Notes: generated by a model from the sequence alone, not told the origin. Counted from the stretch's first letter, positions 25,742 to 35,197 are shown. The stretch: 64,000 bases of DNA from UBA2336 sp964419145 (GCA_964419145.1 CAYQOM010000009.1:57596-121595); one strand, 5' to 3'. Made by a program: numbers and translations.

Positions 25742-26554
25742 TCATTTAGTAAGCCTTTCAATCAAATCTTCTGTAATGCCTGTAGAAGAAAATCCACCAT
25801 CGTGCATCAGGTTTTGCATGGTAACCATACGGGTATAATCAGAAAATAGTGACACGATGTAATTCGCACAATCATCGGCTGTGGCATTACCCAAAGGCGA
25901 CATCATTTGTGCGTAATCGTAGAACACATCAAAGCCTGATATGCCTGCACCTGCTGTGGTTTTCGTTGGCGATTGTGAAATGGTGTTCACCCGTACCTTT
26001 TTCAGTTTAGCAAACCGGTAACCGTAGCTACGGGCAATCGATTCGAGTACAGACTTAGCTTGTGCCATATCGGAATAATCGGGGAAGGTGCGTTGTGCGG
26101 CAATGTAGCTTAAGGCAACAATGGAGCCCCATTCGTTCATCGCATCGGTCTTCTCGGCAGTCTGCATCACTTTATGAAAGGATAGGCCTGATATATCAAG
26201 GGTTTTCAAAAACCATTCGTAATTAAGGTCACCATACGTACGATCTTTCCGAACGTTTGGGCTCATGCCGATAGAGTGTAATACAAAGTCGAGTTTGCCC
26301 CCCAGTACCTCCATGGATTTGGTAAAGAGGGTATTTAAGTCTTGTTCAGAAGTGGCATCTGCCGGGATGATCTCGGCATTGCACATTTTGGCCAACTCGT
26401 TAATCTTGCCCATACGCATGGCAATGGGTGCATTGGTGAGGGTAAAACTCCCGCCCTCTTCTTTTACTTTCAAGGCAGTCCGCCACGCAATAGAGTTCTC
26501 GTCAAGTGCTCCGAAAATGATACCACGTTTTCCTTTTAATAAGCTATAGGCCAT
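25742..26554 (-). CDS. fabI: Enoyl-[acyl-carrier-protein] reductase (NADH)
   Basis: A 270-residue short-chain dehydrogenase that does the last reduction of fatty acid elongation and is the target of triclosan. The FabI cofactor motif GALDENSIAW (near residue 16) and catalytic Y-x6-K (YSDMAQAK, near 159-166) are present, as is SYIAAQRTFPDY before the active-site tyrosine. A strong promoter (CAA at 26598-26600 and 26571-26578) lies directly upstream. Confidence 0.96.
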   Translation of the reverse strand: MAYSLLKGKRGIIFGALDENSIAWRTALKVKEEGGSFTLTNAPIAMRMGKINELAKMCNAEIIPADATSEQDLNTLFTKSMEVLGGKLDFVLHSIGMSPNVRKDRTYGDLNYEWFLKTLDISGLSFHKVMQTAEKTDAMNEWGSIVALSYIAAQRTFPDYSDMAQAKSVLESIARSYGYRFAKLKKVRVNTISQSPTKTTAGAGISGFDVFYDYAQMMSPLGNATADDCANYIVSLFSDYTRMVTMQNLMHDGGFSSTGITEDLIERLTK

Positions 26555-26570
26555 AAGTGCAAAATTTTGT

Positions 26571-26600
26571 CAAAAGTATGGAATTCTGTTTGGGAGACAA
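26571..26600 (-). promoter_or_regulatory. Bacteroidota promoter of fabI
   Basis: On the minus strand TTG (26600-26598), a 19-bp spacer and TACTTTTG (26578-26571) match the phylum consensus TTG-N19/20-TAnnTTTG. The start codon is 17 bases further on. Confidence 0.7.
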
Positions 26601-26687
26601 TATGCAAAGGGAATCCGGAAAAACCTGCGAAATCTTGCGTTGCCTAAGGAATTATTAGTAATTTTAGTTACCTAAACCCCACTCACC

Positions 26688-27422
26688 ATGGACGTTCCGC
26701 ACGAATTTCTTGATTCCTGGAGTAACTATATGTACCTGGGAATGGTTGCTTTTATCATCCTTGGCTTTCTGATTTTGGGCTATCATGAATTGCGCATACT
26801 CATGATCAAGGATTTCAAAGAAAAATACGACTACGTAAATCTTCATGAAATCAAGTATTTCTGGTATGCCATCATTGCCTTTATTGTGGCTGCCTTCATG
26901 TTCTTCAATACCGTTGCTACGGATATGATTCATAAGAGTGGCATGACCTGGTTTTATGTTCGCCTTTTCATTACCACCAGCTTCGCCATCATCTTTTACT
27001 TCATCTTTTTTAGTGCCGTTCGTATTTACTACCCGCGTTTCGTTGAAAAAAGATTGCGCAAGCTCCGGAACAAGCCTCGCGTTTCTTCTGCAGGAAACCC
27101 CATGCGAAAACTCTCGGAACAGGAAGAAGATGCTCACCTGGAAACCAGCATGATTGAAGAGGAGTTGTTTCATTCGGTTGACTATGACGTGTGGGTAGAT
27201 GATGCGAGTGGTGAAAAGAAAATTGAAAAGTATTTTGCTTACCAGCACTCCGAAGAATGCCCCGAGTGTGGATACTTTACCTTCCGAATAGACCGAGAAG
27301 AACTTGAAAAGGCTCCCACTCAAAACGAAACCGGGTTATTCATTAAGCACTTCAAGTGTAGCTACTGTTCTCATCGGGAAGGTCGCGAACAAATTTTAGC
27401 CAGACTTTCATCGAACGTATGA
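26688..27422 (+). CDS. Membrane protein with C-terminal zinc ribbon, unknown function
   Basis: A 244-residue protein with three hydrophobic helices (about residues 13-35, 62-80 and 92-115), then a basic stretch and an acidic helix, then a cytoplasmic C-terminal domain with C191-P-E-C194 and C224-S-Y-C227, a four-cysteine zinc ribbon. No named family is recognised. A long ORF on the opposite strand covers the same region, but the membrane and cysteine pattern and the following terminator support this strand. A near-consensus box TAATTTTA lies at 26659. Confidence 0.82.
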   Translation: MDVPHEFLDSWSNYMYLGMVAFIILGFLILGYHELRILMIKDFKEKYDYVNLHEIKYFWYAIIAFIVAAFMFFNTVATDMIHKSGMTWFYVRLFITTSFAIIFYFIFFSAVRIYYPRFVEKRLRKLRNKPRVSSAGNPMRKLSEQEEDAHLETSMIEEELFHSVDYDVWVDDASGEKKIEKYFAYQHSEECPECGYFTFRIDREELEKAPTQNETGLFIKHFKCSYCSHREGREQILARLSSNV

Positions 27423-27443
27423 TTGAGAGACAAGCATACAGAC

Positions 27444-27480
27444 TGCGACAGGGACAAATTCCTTGTCGCAATTTTTTTTT
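27444..27480 (+). terminator. Strong intrinsic terminator
   Basis: An 11-bp stem, TGCGACAGGGA with TCCTTGTCGCA (one G-T wobble), encloses CAAAT and is followed by a nine-T tract. It ends the zinc-ribbon gene transcript. Confidence 0.9.
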
Positions 27481-27647
27481 AAAGCCCTGCATCTTCCCCG
27501 TAAACAAACCGGGTGCCATGAGTCCAGACTTTTAACGCATGTATTGTTTTTAGGCTTTTTTAGCAAAATAAATGAGGTTTTATTGACAACTTTATGAGTT
27601 GTATTATCATGAATTGCTATTAAAAGATTACTTTTCAACAAATTAGA

Positions 27648-29708
27648 ATGAGCTTTTTTCGTGTCTATAGTCCCCTGTTAATCTGCTGTTTTCTGGCATT
27701 CACTTCACTTGCCCGCCAAGGTGCCTACATTGATAGCCTGGAGCAGGAGCTGCAAAACAAACAGCCCGATACGGCCCGTGTAAGGTTACTTACCTCTTTG
27801 GCGAATTCTTACATGTTGGTAAATTTTAATAAAAGCCTTCAGTATGCCCGCGAAGCAGTGGCTTTGGCTGATAATACCGAAGACTCGCAATCGCGTTTGA
27901 GGGCTAACCGCGATATGGCGCTGGTGTATATGCTTGGAGGTGACTTCACTTCTGCATTGAGTCACGAAAAAATAGCCCTGCAAATTGCTGATGAAGAAAA
28001 GGATTCAACCGAGATAGGCCTTAGCTATAGTAATATAGGCAACTATTACTATGAACTGGGTGTGTACGATGAATCGTATTACTACCTCACACGGGCCTAC
28101 AGCATTTTAAGTCAGGGTGATGTAACACGCGAAGACTCCGTTCTAATGAACATTGCGCTTCATAACGTGGGTCGTGTTTTTAAAGAAATGGGTCAATATG
28201 AAACTGCCCTGCAGCACCTTCGCTTATCTCAGCAAACCAGCATAAAGCTAAAAGATGATGAAGGCAGACCCTATGCACTTGATGAATTAGGTGACGTTAT
28301 GATCCGGCAAGGTAAATACGACTCTGCCCTTACATATCTGCAACAGGCGCTGGATGAGATTAACAATTTCATTCGAAAAGATCCGGAAACATTGGTGAAA
28401 GAACTTCGCACCAAAACGTTGATAAAAATTGCCAAAGCATACATGTTCAAGAAAGAATTTGACAGTGCGTTGGCTTTTTATGATTCCGCTTACCAACTCC
28501 ATGAGTTTACCAACAATCAGTTTGGCATTGCCGAAGTTGAATTAGGCCGGGGAACGGTATTTCTCGCACAAGAAAATTTTGTGGAGGCTGAGAACCACTT
28601 TGACATAGCACTGGAAATTGCTCACCGTATCAATGCGCGTGTACTGGAAATCAATTGCTATACACAAATGACCCAGTTGTGGGAAAAGAAAGGTGATCAC
28701 AAAACCGCATTAGCGTATTATAAAAAATTCAATAGCCTTAACGACAGCCTTTTTAGCCAGGAAATGCAGCAAAAACTTTTCCGTGATCAGTTGCGATTTG
28801 CCACCGAATCAAAAGATGTTCAGATTCAGGCATTAACTAAGATGGAAGAGTTTCGGAGAACTGAAATCAAACGCCAGGAATTTATCCGTAATGTGTTGGT
28901 TGTTGTGATGGCGCTGTCTGTAATTTTATTGGTTACGGTATACCGAAGTGGCCAACGAAGAAAACGCATCAACACCCTGTTGCTACAACATCAGGAAGAA
29001 ATGGAAAAACGAAGCATTGAGTTGGAACAGCTCAATCAGGTGAAAGACAAATTCTTTTCCATCATTTCGCACGACTTGCGTTCGCCCATTAACGCCCTGG
29101 CCGGTTTACTGGATTTGCTTGACAAAGGCGCCATCGCCAGCGATGAATTGCCCATGGCCATCAAAGAACTGCGCGTTCGTTTTAACCATACCCGTACACT
29201 GCTGAACAACCTGTTGGATTGGACCTTGTTGCAGATGGATAAAATCAATCTTCAACCTGCAAAAATCAGCCTGAAAAATCTGGCCAATGAAAACATTGAG
29301 CTTATTCGCTCCACCCAAACCAAACAGGTAAACTTTATCAATACCATCCCTACGGAAGCCATTGCTTTTGCAGATAGCAATACCATAAACCTGGTCATCC
29401 GAAACCTGATCAGCAACGCGCTCAAATTCACCAATGAAGGTGGTGAGATAAAACTAACTGCAGAGGAAAATCGCGACCATTGGGTAGTAGCCGTATCCGA
29501 CAACGGAGTGGGTATAAAACCCGAAGTGCTGAACATGTTGTTTGATAAAATCAACCCATACAGTACCCGGGGTACAGCCAATGAAAAAGGTACCGGACTC
29601 GGATTGATACTTTGTAAGGAGTTTGTAGAAAAGAATAACGGTAAAATTTGGGTAGAGAGCACCTTAGGCGAAGGAAGTACCTTCTGGTTCAGCGTTCCCA
29701 AGGCCTGA
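27648..29708 (+). CDS. TPR sensor histidine kinase
   Basis: A 686-residue hybrid sensor: signal peptide (residues 1-23), about seven tetratricopeptide repeats in the periplasm (50-380), one membrane helix (about 412-432), coiled coil, HisKA domain with phospho-acceptor H475 in SIISHDLRSPINAL, and a HATPase_c domain with N-box NLISNALKF (near 585), G1 DNGVGI at 618 and G2 GTGLG at 648-652. All catalytic motifs are intact. No response regulator gene is adjacent, so the partner is elsewhere. The signal sensed by the TPR array is unknown. The 167 bases upstream hold no clear promoter. Confidence 0.93.
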   Translation: MSFFRVYSPLLICCFLAFTSLARQGAYIDSLEQELQNKQPDTARVRLLTSLANSYMLVNFNKSLQYAREAVALADNTEDSQSRLRANRDMALVYMLGGDFTSALSHEKIALQIADEEKDSTEIGLSYSNIGNYYYELGVYDESYYYLTRAYSILSQGDVTREDSVLMNIALHNVGRVFKEMGQYETALQHLRLSQQTSIKLKDDEGRPYALDELGDVMIRQGKYDSALTYLQQALDEINNFIRKDPETLVKELRTKTLIKIAKAYMFKKEFDSALAFYDSAYQLHEFTNNQFGIAEVELGRGTVFLAQENFVEAENHFDIALEIAHRINARVLEINCYTQMTQLWEKKGDHKTALAYYKKFNSLNDSLFSQEMQQKLFRDQLRFATESKDVQIQALTKMEEFRRTEIKRQEFIRNVLVVVMALSVILLVTVYRSGQRRKRINTLLLQHQEEMEKRSIELEQLNQVKDKFFSIISHDLRSPINALAGLLDLLDKGAIASDELPMAIKELRVRFNHTRTLLNNLLDWTLLQMDKINLQPAKISLKNLANENIELIRSTQTKQVNFINTIPTEAIAFADSNTINLVIRNLISNALKFTNEGGEIKLTAEENRDHWVVAVSDNGVGIKPEVLNMLFDKINPYSTRGTANEKGTGLGLILCKEFVEKNNGKIWVESTLGEGSTFWFSVPKA

Positions 29709-29730
29709 AACCTTTATACCCCCATCCCTG

Positions 29731-29761
29731 TTGATGGGTAGCACGAATAACTGTAATTTTG
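29731..29761 (+). promoter_or_regulatory. Bacteroidota promoter of the PurF-like gene
   Basis: TTG (29731-29733), a 20-bp spacer and TAATTTTG (29754-29761) match the phylum consensus. The -33 element overlaps the stem-loop CCCATC/GATGGG (29721-29738) at the end of the upstream kinase transcript. Confidence 0.75.
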
Positions 29762-29777
29762 TGCTTTACCAAGCGCC

Positions 29778-31643
29778 ATGAGTGATCAAATCCTCCATGA
29801 ATGCGGAATTGCCCTGGTCCGCCTGAGAAAACCCCTCTCCTACTACATCGAGAAATATGGCCCCACCTATGCCATGAAGAAGATGTACATCCTCATGGAA
29901 AAACAACACAACCGGGGGCAGGATGGCGCAGGTATTGCCAACATCAAAATAGACCTGGAGGCAGGGCGCAGGTACATCAGCCGGTACCGTTCTATTAAAC
30001 GCCAGCCGGTAGAAGCCCTTTTCAAGAAAATCGGAAAAAAATTCCGCAACGCACAAAAAGAAGGAAAAGAGAAATTCCGCAATGAAAAATGGTTGAAGGA
30101 AAATGTTGCCTTCACCGGTGAACTTTGGCTGGGTCATTTACGCTATGGAACACACGGCATGAATAGCATAGAAAGCGTTCATCCGTTTTTAAGACAAAAC
30201 AACTGGCGCAGCCGGAACCTGGTTATGGCCGGTAACTTCAATATGACCAATGTTGATGAGTTGTTCGACATCNNNNNNNNNNATCCAAAAGAAAAAGTGG
30301 ACACCATTACCGTGATGGAAAAAATTGGCCACTTCCTTGATGAAGAAGTTCAAAACCTGTTCGAACTCTATAAAGACAAATACAGCAATAAGGAGATATC
30401 CGAGATTATTGAAAATGAGATTGATATTTCCAGGGTACTGAAACGGGCGTGCAAAGATTTTGATGGCGGCTATGCCATGGCTGGTTTAACCGGATCGGGC
30501 TCAGCCTTTGTGGTACGTGACCCAAACGGAATACGACCAGCCTATTTTTATGCCGATGATGAGGTAGTAGTTGTCGCATCTGAAAAGCCCGCCATTAAAA
30601 CAGCCTTCAATATTGAGTATAATCAAATCGAAGAAATTAAACCTGGTCATGCCCTGATCATCAATAAAAATGGTGAGTATGGTCAACACCTCATCACGCG
30701 GGTAGATGAAAAGAAGTCATGCAGTTTTGAACGCATTTACTTTTCGCGCGGCAACGACCCGGATATTTATCAGGAAAGAAAAAAACTTGGGCGCTTACTT
30801 GTACCGCAGGTTTTACGTGCCATCCACTTCGATCTGAAAAATACAATCTTCTCCTACATTCCGAACACAGCTGAAACAGCATTCTATGGACTGATGGCGG
30901 GCATCGAAGATTACCTGATCAACAAACAGAAGGAAATTATTATAGAAGGAAAACCTTCCGTTGATCCGGTAGAGGATGTTTTATCCTTCAGGCCACGAAT
31001 TGAAAAAATTGTAATCAAAGATGCCAAGCTGCGTACATTCATCACCGATGATCAACATCGTGATGACCTCGTTGCCCACGTGTACGATACAACCTATGAA
31101 GTAGTCAACCGCGGAAAAGACACGTTAGTGGTGATTGATGATTCCATTGTGCGCGGAACTACACTGGAAAAAAGCATCCTTACGCTTTTGGATCGGCTCG
31201 GACCAAAAAAGATTGTGGTTGTTTCTTCAGCGCCACAAATCCGTTTCCCTGATTGTTATGGTATTGATATGAGCCGCATGAGTGATTTTGTGGCCTTCCG
31301 TGCCATGATTGAACTGGTGAAAGACAGCGGTAAAGATTACCAACTGGGCGAAGTGTACGACCAGTGCCAGCATTCGAAAGGCGAAGAGAACTACGTTAAA
31401 AAATTATACGAACAATTTACCGATGAGGAAATATCAGCTAAGATTGCAGAGATTGTTCGTCCAGCATCTATGAAAGCTGAGTTGGAAGTAGTCTTCCAAA
31501 CAGTTGAAAACCTGCACAAGGCGTGCCCGGATCACCTGGGCGATTGGTATTTCACTGGTAATTTCCCAACACCGGGAGGCATGAAAGTTGCTAACCGGGC
31601 ATTCGTCAACTTTATGGAGGGCAAACTTGTGCGTGCCTATTAA
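29778..31643 (+). CDS. Amidophosphoribosyltransferase-like protein (long PurF paralogue)
   Basis: About 621 residues, longer than ordinary PurF (about 470-510). The N-terminal glutamine amidotransferase domain keeps the nucleophile C9 in HECGIAL, just after a short propeptide, as well as NRGQDGAGI and YGTHG motifs. The C-terminal phosphoribosyltransferase domain has the PRPP loop VVIDDSIVRGTT (about 451-462). PurF transfers glutamine amide nitrogen to PRPP in the first purine step. Bacteroidota often carry this long form beside a standard purF, so its exact role is uncertain. Ten N interrupt codons near residue 166 and the real gap is probably longer (see findings), so the length is provisional. 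Confidence 0.88.
   Translation: MSDQILHECGIALVRLRKPLSYYIEKYGPTYAMKKMYILMEKQHNRGQDGAGIANIKIDLEAGRRYISRYRSIKRQPVEALFKKIGKKFRNAQKEGKEKFRNEKWLKENVAFTGELWLGHLRYGTHGMNSIESVHPFLRQNNWRSRNLVMAGNFNMTNVDELFDIXXXXPKEKVDTITVMEKIGHFLDEEVQNLFELYKDKYSNKEISEIIENEIDISRVLKRACKDFDGGYAMAGLTGSGSAFVVRDPNGIRPAYFYADDEVVVVASEKPAIKTAFNIEYNQIEEIKPGHALIINKNGEYGQHLITRVDEKKSCSFERIYFSRGNDPDIYQERKKLGRLLVPQVLRAIHFDLKNTIFSYIPNTAETAFYGLMAGIEDYLINKQKEIIIEGKPSVDPVEDVLSFRPRIEKIVIKDAKLRTFITDDQHRDDLVAHVYDTTYEVVNRGKDTLVVIDDSIVRGTTLEKSILTLLDRLGPKKIVVVSSAPQIRFPDCYGIDMSRMSDFVAFRAMIELVKDSGKDYQLGEVYDQCQHSKGEENYVKKLYEQFTDEEISAKIAEIVRPASMKAELEVVFQTVENLHKACPDHLGDWYFTGNFPTPGGMKVANRAFVNFMEGKLVRAY
30273..30282. other. Assembly gap (ten N)
   Basis: Ten ambiguous bases inside the PurF-like gene, between codons for DELFDI and PKEK. 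The frame happens to be kept on both sides, but ten N is a conventional placeholder and the real number of bases is unknown. Confidence 0.95.
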
Positions 31644-31726
31644 CAAGGCTTCCAAAAAACACCTATTTCCCGACACTATAGCCCATTAAAGTTTGTTACT
31701 TTAGTAATTCAAATTTGCTATGGCTT

Positions 31727-32131
31727 ATGAATTACTGGTTACTGAAGACTGAACCCGACACCTACTCGTGGAACGATCTGGTGAAAGACAAGAAAACCGT
31801 ATGGGATGGCGTTAAGAATTTTCAGGCACGCAAAAACATGAAAGCCATGAAAACTGGCGACTGGGTGTTCATCTACCACACGGGAGCAGAAAAAGCCGCA
31901 GTAGGCATTGCTGAAGTAAAAAAAGAAGCCTATGCCGACCCAAAAGATAAAGAATGGCTGGTTGTTGAGCTGGTTCCTAAAAAAGCACTGAAACGTGGCG
32001 TATCCTTATCAGAGGTAAAAGCGGATAAAAAATTAGCAGACATGGCCTTGGTTAAATATGCCCGGCTTTCCGTTCAGCCGGTTAAAAAAGAAGAATTTGA
32101 TCGCATACTTGAACTGAGTGAACAGAAATGA
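31727..32131 (+). CDS. EVE domain protein
   Basis: A 134-residue single-domain EVE (PUA-like) protein: MNYWLLKTEPDTYSWNDL at the start, WDGVKNFQARKNMK, and the aromatic cage region DWVFIYHTG are characteristic. EVE domains of the thymocyte nuclear protein 1 type bind modified bases in DNA or RNA. A TTG 12 bases upstream is in frame, but the ATG at 31727 gives the usual N-terminus. The TGA overlaps the next gene's ATG by 4 bp, which implies translational coupling with a secreted protein; the functional link is unclear. Confidence 0.9.
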   Translation: MNYWLLKTEPDTYSWNDLVKDKKTVWDGVKNFQARKNMKAMKTGDWVFIYHTGAEKAAVGIAEVKKEAYADPKDKEWLVVELVPKKALKRGVSLSEVKADKKLADMALVKYARLSVQPVKKEEFDRILELSEQK

Positions 32132-33729
32132 AAAAAGGCTTATTAGGTATACTCGTACTATTTATTTTCCAATCGCTTGCTGTTGGCCAGGATGAACGCG
32201 ACCCGTTGATCCTGCAAACTGCACGGTTTGAAAAGGAACACAAGTTTTCCGATGACGATTTTACGATCATCTCACTTAAAGAAGATGGCATTGCCCTTAT
32301 TCGCAGCGACAATAAGTACAAAGGCGGTAACCGCAGTTGGGAATTAATTATTCTTGACAACGAACTGAAGGAACGCCACAGCCTCATCCTGGAAGTTGAT
32401 CAACGCAAAAGCCTGATTGGCTATGAGCAAACCCCTGGGTACCTGTACCTGTTGTACAAACCAGGCGAAAACCTGAAAGTAACGCTGGATTTAATCGCTG
32501 TTCGATTGAGTGATGCCGCTATTGAACGCTATGAAATAGAAACCGAGCTGACGTTACAACTAACGCATTTTGTAAAAGTAGCCGACAACATCATCGTTGG
32601 GGGTTATGTGAATACCGAGCCAACAGTTTTGCTGTATAGCATGACCGAAAACAACACGCGTGTTTTACCCGGATTCTTTCAAAAGCAAACCGAGCTGGTT
32701 GATCTGAGGCCCAATCAAAATCAAACATTCAATGTTATTTTAGTTGATCGCAGTGATCGTGGACAACGAAAACTTGTTTTCAAAACATTTGATGCCACCG
32801 GTAAGGAATTACTGGAGGACTCCTCGCCTATTGAAGAAGACTACTTTTTACAAACCGGCATAGCCAGTTCCCTTATTCGTGAAGACATGATGGTGTTAGG
32901 TACTTGGGGAAACCGAAATTCTAAACAATCACTTGGGTTTTATTCACTTTCAGTTGACCCATTTAAAGAACAAAAATTACGGGTTACTGCATTCGGTCAG
33001 CTTAATCAATACCTGAATTACCAAACCGAAAAGCGGGCAGCCAAAATAAAAGAGCGAACAGAAGCCTTATTAAAACAAAACCGGTTGCCGGATTTCACCA
33101 ACTATGTAATGCCGTATAAAATTGAAGAGCAACCAAACGGCTTTATTCTATTTGCTGAAACCTATAACCCCAGCAACACCATTAACCGATATCCCACCAA
33201 CTCACCTTACGCATTTACGCCCTATCCCTATTACTCACCCTTTTGGGGATATTATCCCGGTACTTACAACCGTATGTACAATCCATACTATTACGGCTAT
33301 GGGAATAACATGCGCACGAACAACGATGAAATAAAAGCAGTACAGTCGGTAGTAATGGCTTTCAATAGTGAGGGCAAAGTGGTTTGGGATTATAGCCTTA
33401 AGTTGGAGGATATGCGTTCGGGCACGCTTGAACAAATTGCCGATTGCTATGTTGATAAGGACGAAATCTACATCCTGTACAAAAAGGAATCTGACCTGAT
33501 TGGAAAAATCATTACTTTGGAAAGTGGTGACGTTGAGGAAATCAAAGAAACCATTCAGATTCTTGCAGAGGGAGATGAGATTCGTTCGGAAAACAAATCC
33601 ATAGGGTATGTCAGGCATTGGTATGGCAAGCATTTCTTTGTTTGGGGGCAACATGCTGTGGCCAATAAAGCAAAGCGTGCGGCCGGAAATCGCCAGGTTT
33701 TCTACATCAATAAAATTTCTATCCCTTAA
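32128..33729 (+). CDS. Secreted protein, first of two tandem paralogues
   Basis: A 533-residue protein with a signal peptide (KKGLLGILVLFIFQSLAVGQ). The body looks like a beta-propeller-type or repeated-strand protein, with landmarks VLPGFFQKQTELVDL (near 185), LGTWGNRNSKQSLGFY (near 255) and the C-terminal end VFYINKISIP, all shared with the next gene. A tyrosine- and proline-rich stretch of about 45 residues (about 352-395) is present here but not in the paralogue. The function is unknown. It overlaps the EVE gene by 4 bp. Confidence 0.82.
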   Translation: MKKGLLGILVLFIFQSLAVGQDERDPLILQTARFEKEHKFSDDDFTIISLKEDGIALIRSDNKYKGGNRSWELIILDNELKERHSLILEVDQRKSLIGYEQTPGYLYLLYKPGENLKVTLDLIAVRLSDAAIERYEIETELTLQLTHFVKVADNIIVGGYVNTEPTVLLYSMTENNTRVLPGFFQKQTELVDLRPNQNQTFNVILVDRSDRGQRKLVFKTFDATGKELLEDSSPIEEDYFLQTGIASSLIREDMMVLGTWGNRNSKQSLGFYSLSVDPFKEQKLRVTAFGQLNQYLNYQTEKRAAKIKERTEALLKQNRLPDFTNYVMPYKIEEQPNGFILFAETYNPSNTINRYPTNSPYAFTPYPYYSPFWGYYPGTYNRMYNPYYYGYGNNMRTNNDEIKAVQSVVMAFNSEGKVVWDYSLKLEDMRSGTLEQIADCYVDKDEIYILYKKESDLIGKIITLESGDVEEIKETIQILAEGDEIRSENKSIGYVRHWYGKHFFVWGQHAVANKAKRAAGNRQVFYINKISIP

Positions 33730-35182
33730 GTTTTTTTTACTGCTTTCCCTTTCGGGTAATGGGCAACTTACGTTTAAAGAGCGCATTGAAATACCCATTG
33801 TAAAGGGAGCAACTGACTATGAGGTATTACCCTGTTCCACCGCAGGGCTAATTTTATACCGAGGTAGAGATGGCGTTTCACCCGCCCTGGAACTTATACA
33901 CCTGGATACCGCCTTCCAACAAAAATGGTCTGGTTCGATTGCGATAGATCCCAAATACGAACTATCAAAACAAGCCGTAATAAAAGGTAATGTCTATTTT
34001 CTCTTTACTAACAAAACCTATGCAGACATTCATTTTCAGATGATTGAGGTGAACCTTGCATCTGGAAATTTTAGCCGGTATACCATTCGCAATTACATAC
34101 CGTTTCGTGTTACAGAGTTTGAAGTGACTCCTGCAGGAACATTGGTGGGCGGCTATTTTGGTGGACGGATACCCGTTGTTCTTTTTTTCGATTTTCAAAC
34201 CCTTAAAAGCAAAATCTTGCCCGGCCTTTTTAATGAACAGGGCGAACTTGTTCAGATGGAAAGTGAAGCCTCAGGGGAATTCTCGGTTTTAATAAATGCA
34301 AAAAATATGCTCCGGCAACGCACGCTGTGGATCAAGCGGTATACCGCGACCGGAGACCTGCTTCAAAACGAAATCTTACAACCTGAAGAAAACAGCAGCT
34401 TGTTGTTTGGAAGAGCACTTACATTAGGTGACGACCAGTTGATAGCAGGTGTTTATGGCCAGCGGAATTCTGAATATTCACGCGGCATCTTTTTGGCCCA
34501 GCTTAATGGTGATGAAACTTCATCACCCCTTTACTTTCCATTTGCCGATCTGGAAAATTTTTTCAAGTTTATGCGGGCCAAGCGGGAATTGCGCGTGAAA
34601 GAACGAATCCAGCGAAAAAAAATTAAAGGCAAAAAAATCCGCTTTCAATATCGCTTTCTGGTTCACGAATTTGTGGAGTACAACAATGAATATATTCTGT
34701 TAGGAGAAGCATTTTATCCAAAATACCGCAGCGTTGACCGGGGCGTTTATGGGATAGGTTCTACTCAGTCAAGCATGATCTTTGACGGTTATCAGTACAC
34801 CCATGCGGTTATACTTGGTTTTAATCAACAAGGAAAACTTTTATGGGATAACAGCTTTGAAATCAATGATGTAAAAACCTTTACGCTCGAACAATTTGTT
34901 AAAATGGACCTACAGGATGACAAAATTGTACTCCTGTACTTATTCGATAATAAAATCCGCTCAAAGATTATTCAAGACAATAGAGTGCTTGAAGGCAAAT
35001 CTTTCAGCAACCTGGGAACCGGACTGGAAACCACCGCACCCCTGGAAGATCAAAAAGTAGCTCGACTGGAATATTGGTATAACGGACATTTTCTGGCTTC
35101 GGGCGTTCAGTATCTGGGCAGAAACACCCCCGGCAGGCAAGCCAGGCAAATTTTCTTTGTGAATAAAATCAGGTTCGAATAA
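33677..35182 (+). CDS. Secreted protein, second tandem paralogue
   Basis: About 501 residues. It aligns by eye with the preceding protein: ILPGLFNEQGELVQM, VYGQRNSEYSRGIF, a basic helix RAKRELRVKERIQRKK and the C-terminal end IFFVNKIRFE. A hydrophobic signal-like stretch (FLSLKFFLLLSLSGNGQ) begins 11 codons after the GTG at 33677, which I chose as start; an ATG at 33653 and a rare ATA at 33710 are alternatives, and the last would give the shortest normal signal peptide. The gene overlaps the 3' end of its paralogue in another frame. The function is unknown; pyrR follows with its own promoter box. Confidence 0.78.
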   Translation: MRPEIARFSTSIKFLSLKFFLLLSLSGNGQLTFKERIEIPIVKGATDYEVLPCSTAGLILYRGRDGVSPALELIHLDTAFQQKWSGSIAIDPKYELSKQAVIKGNVYFLFTNKTYADIHFQMIEVNLASGNFSRYTIRNYIPFRVTEFEVTPAGTLVGGYFGGRIPVVLFFDFQTLKSKILPGLFNEQGELVQMESEASGEFSVLINAKNMLRQRTLWIKRYTATGDLLQNEILQPEENSSLLFGRALTLGDDQLIAGVYGQRNSEYSRGIFLAQLNGDETSSPLYFPFADLENFFKFMRAKRELRVKERIQRKKIKGKKIRFQYRFLVHEFVEYNNEYILLGEAFYPKYRSVDRGVYGIGSTQSSMIFDGYQYTHAVILGFNQQGKLLWDNSFEINDVKTFTLEQFVKMDLQDDKIVLLYLFDNKIRSKIIQDNRVLEGKSFSNLGTGLETTAPLEDQKVARLEYWYNGHFLASGVQYLGRNTPGRQARQIFFVNKIRFE

Positions 35183-35197
35183 AGACGGGGAAAGCCT

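Noticed and set aside
26664..27323. Long minus-strand ORF opposite the zinc-ribbon membrane protein
   Set aside because: Composition and lack of family features mark it as antisense; the plus-strand protein has membrane helices, a four-cysteine motif and a strong terminator.
27583..27608. TTGACA and TATTAT resembling an E. coli sigma-70 promoter before the TPR kinase
   Set aside because: The spacer is only 13 bases and the phylum does not use this consensus; the match is probably chance in AT-rich DNA.
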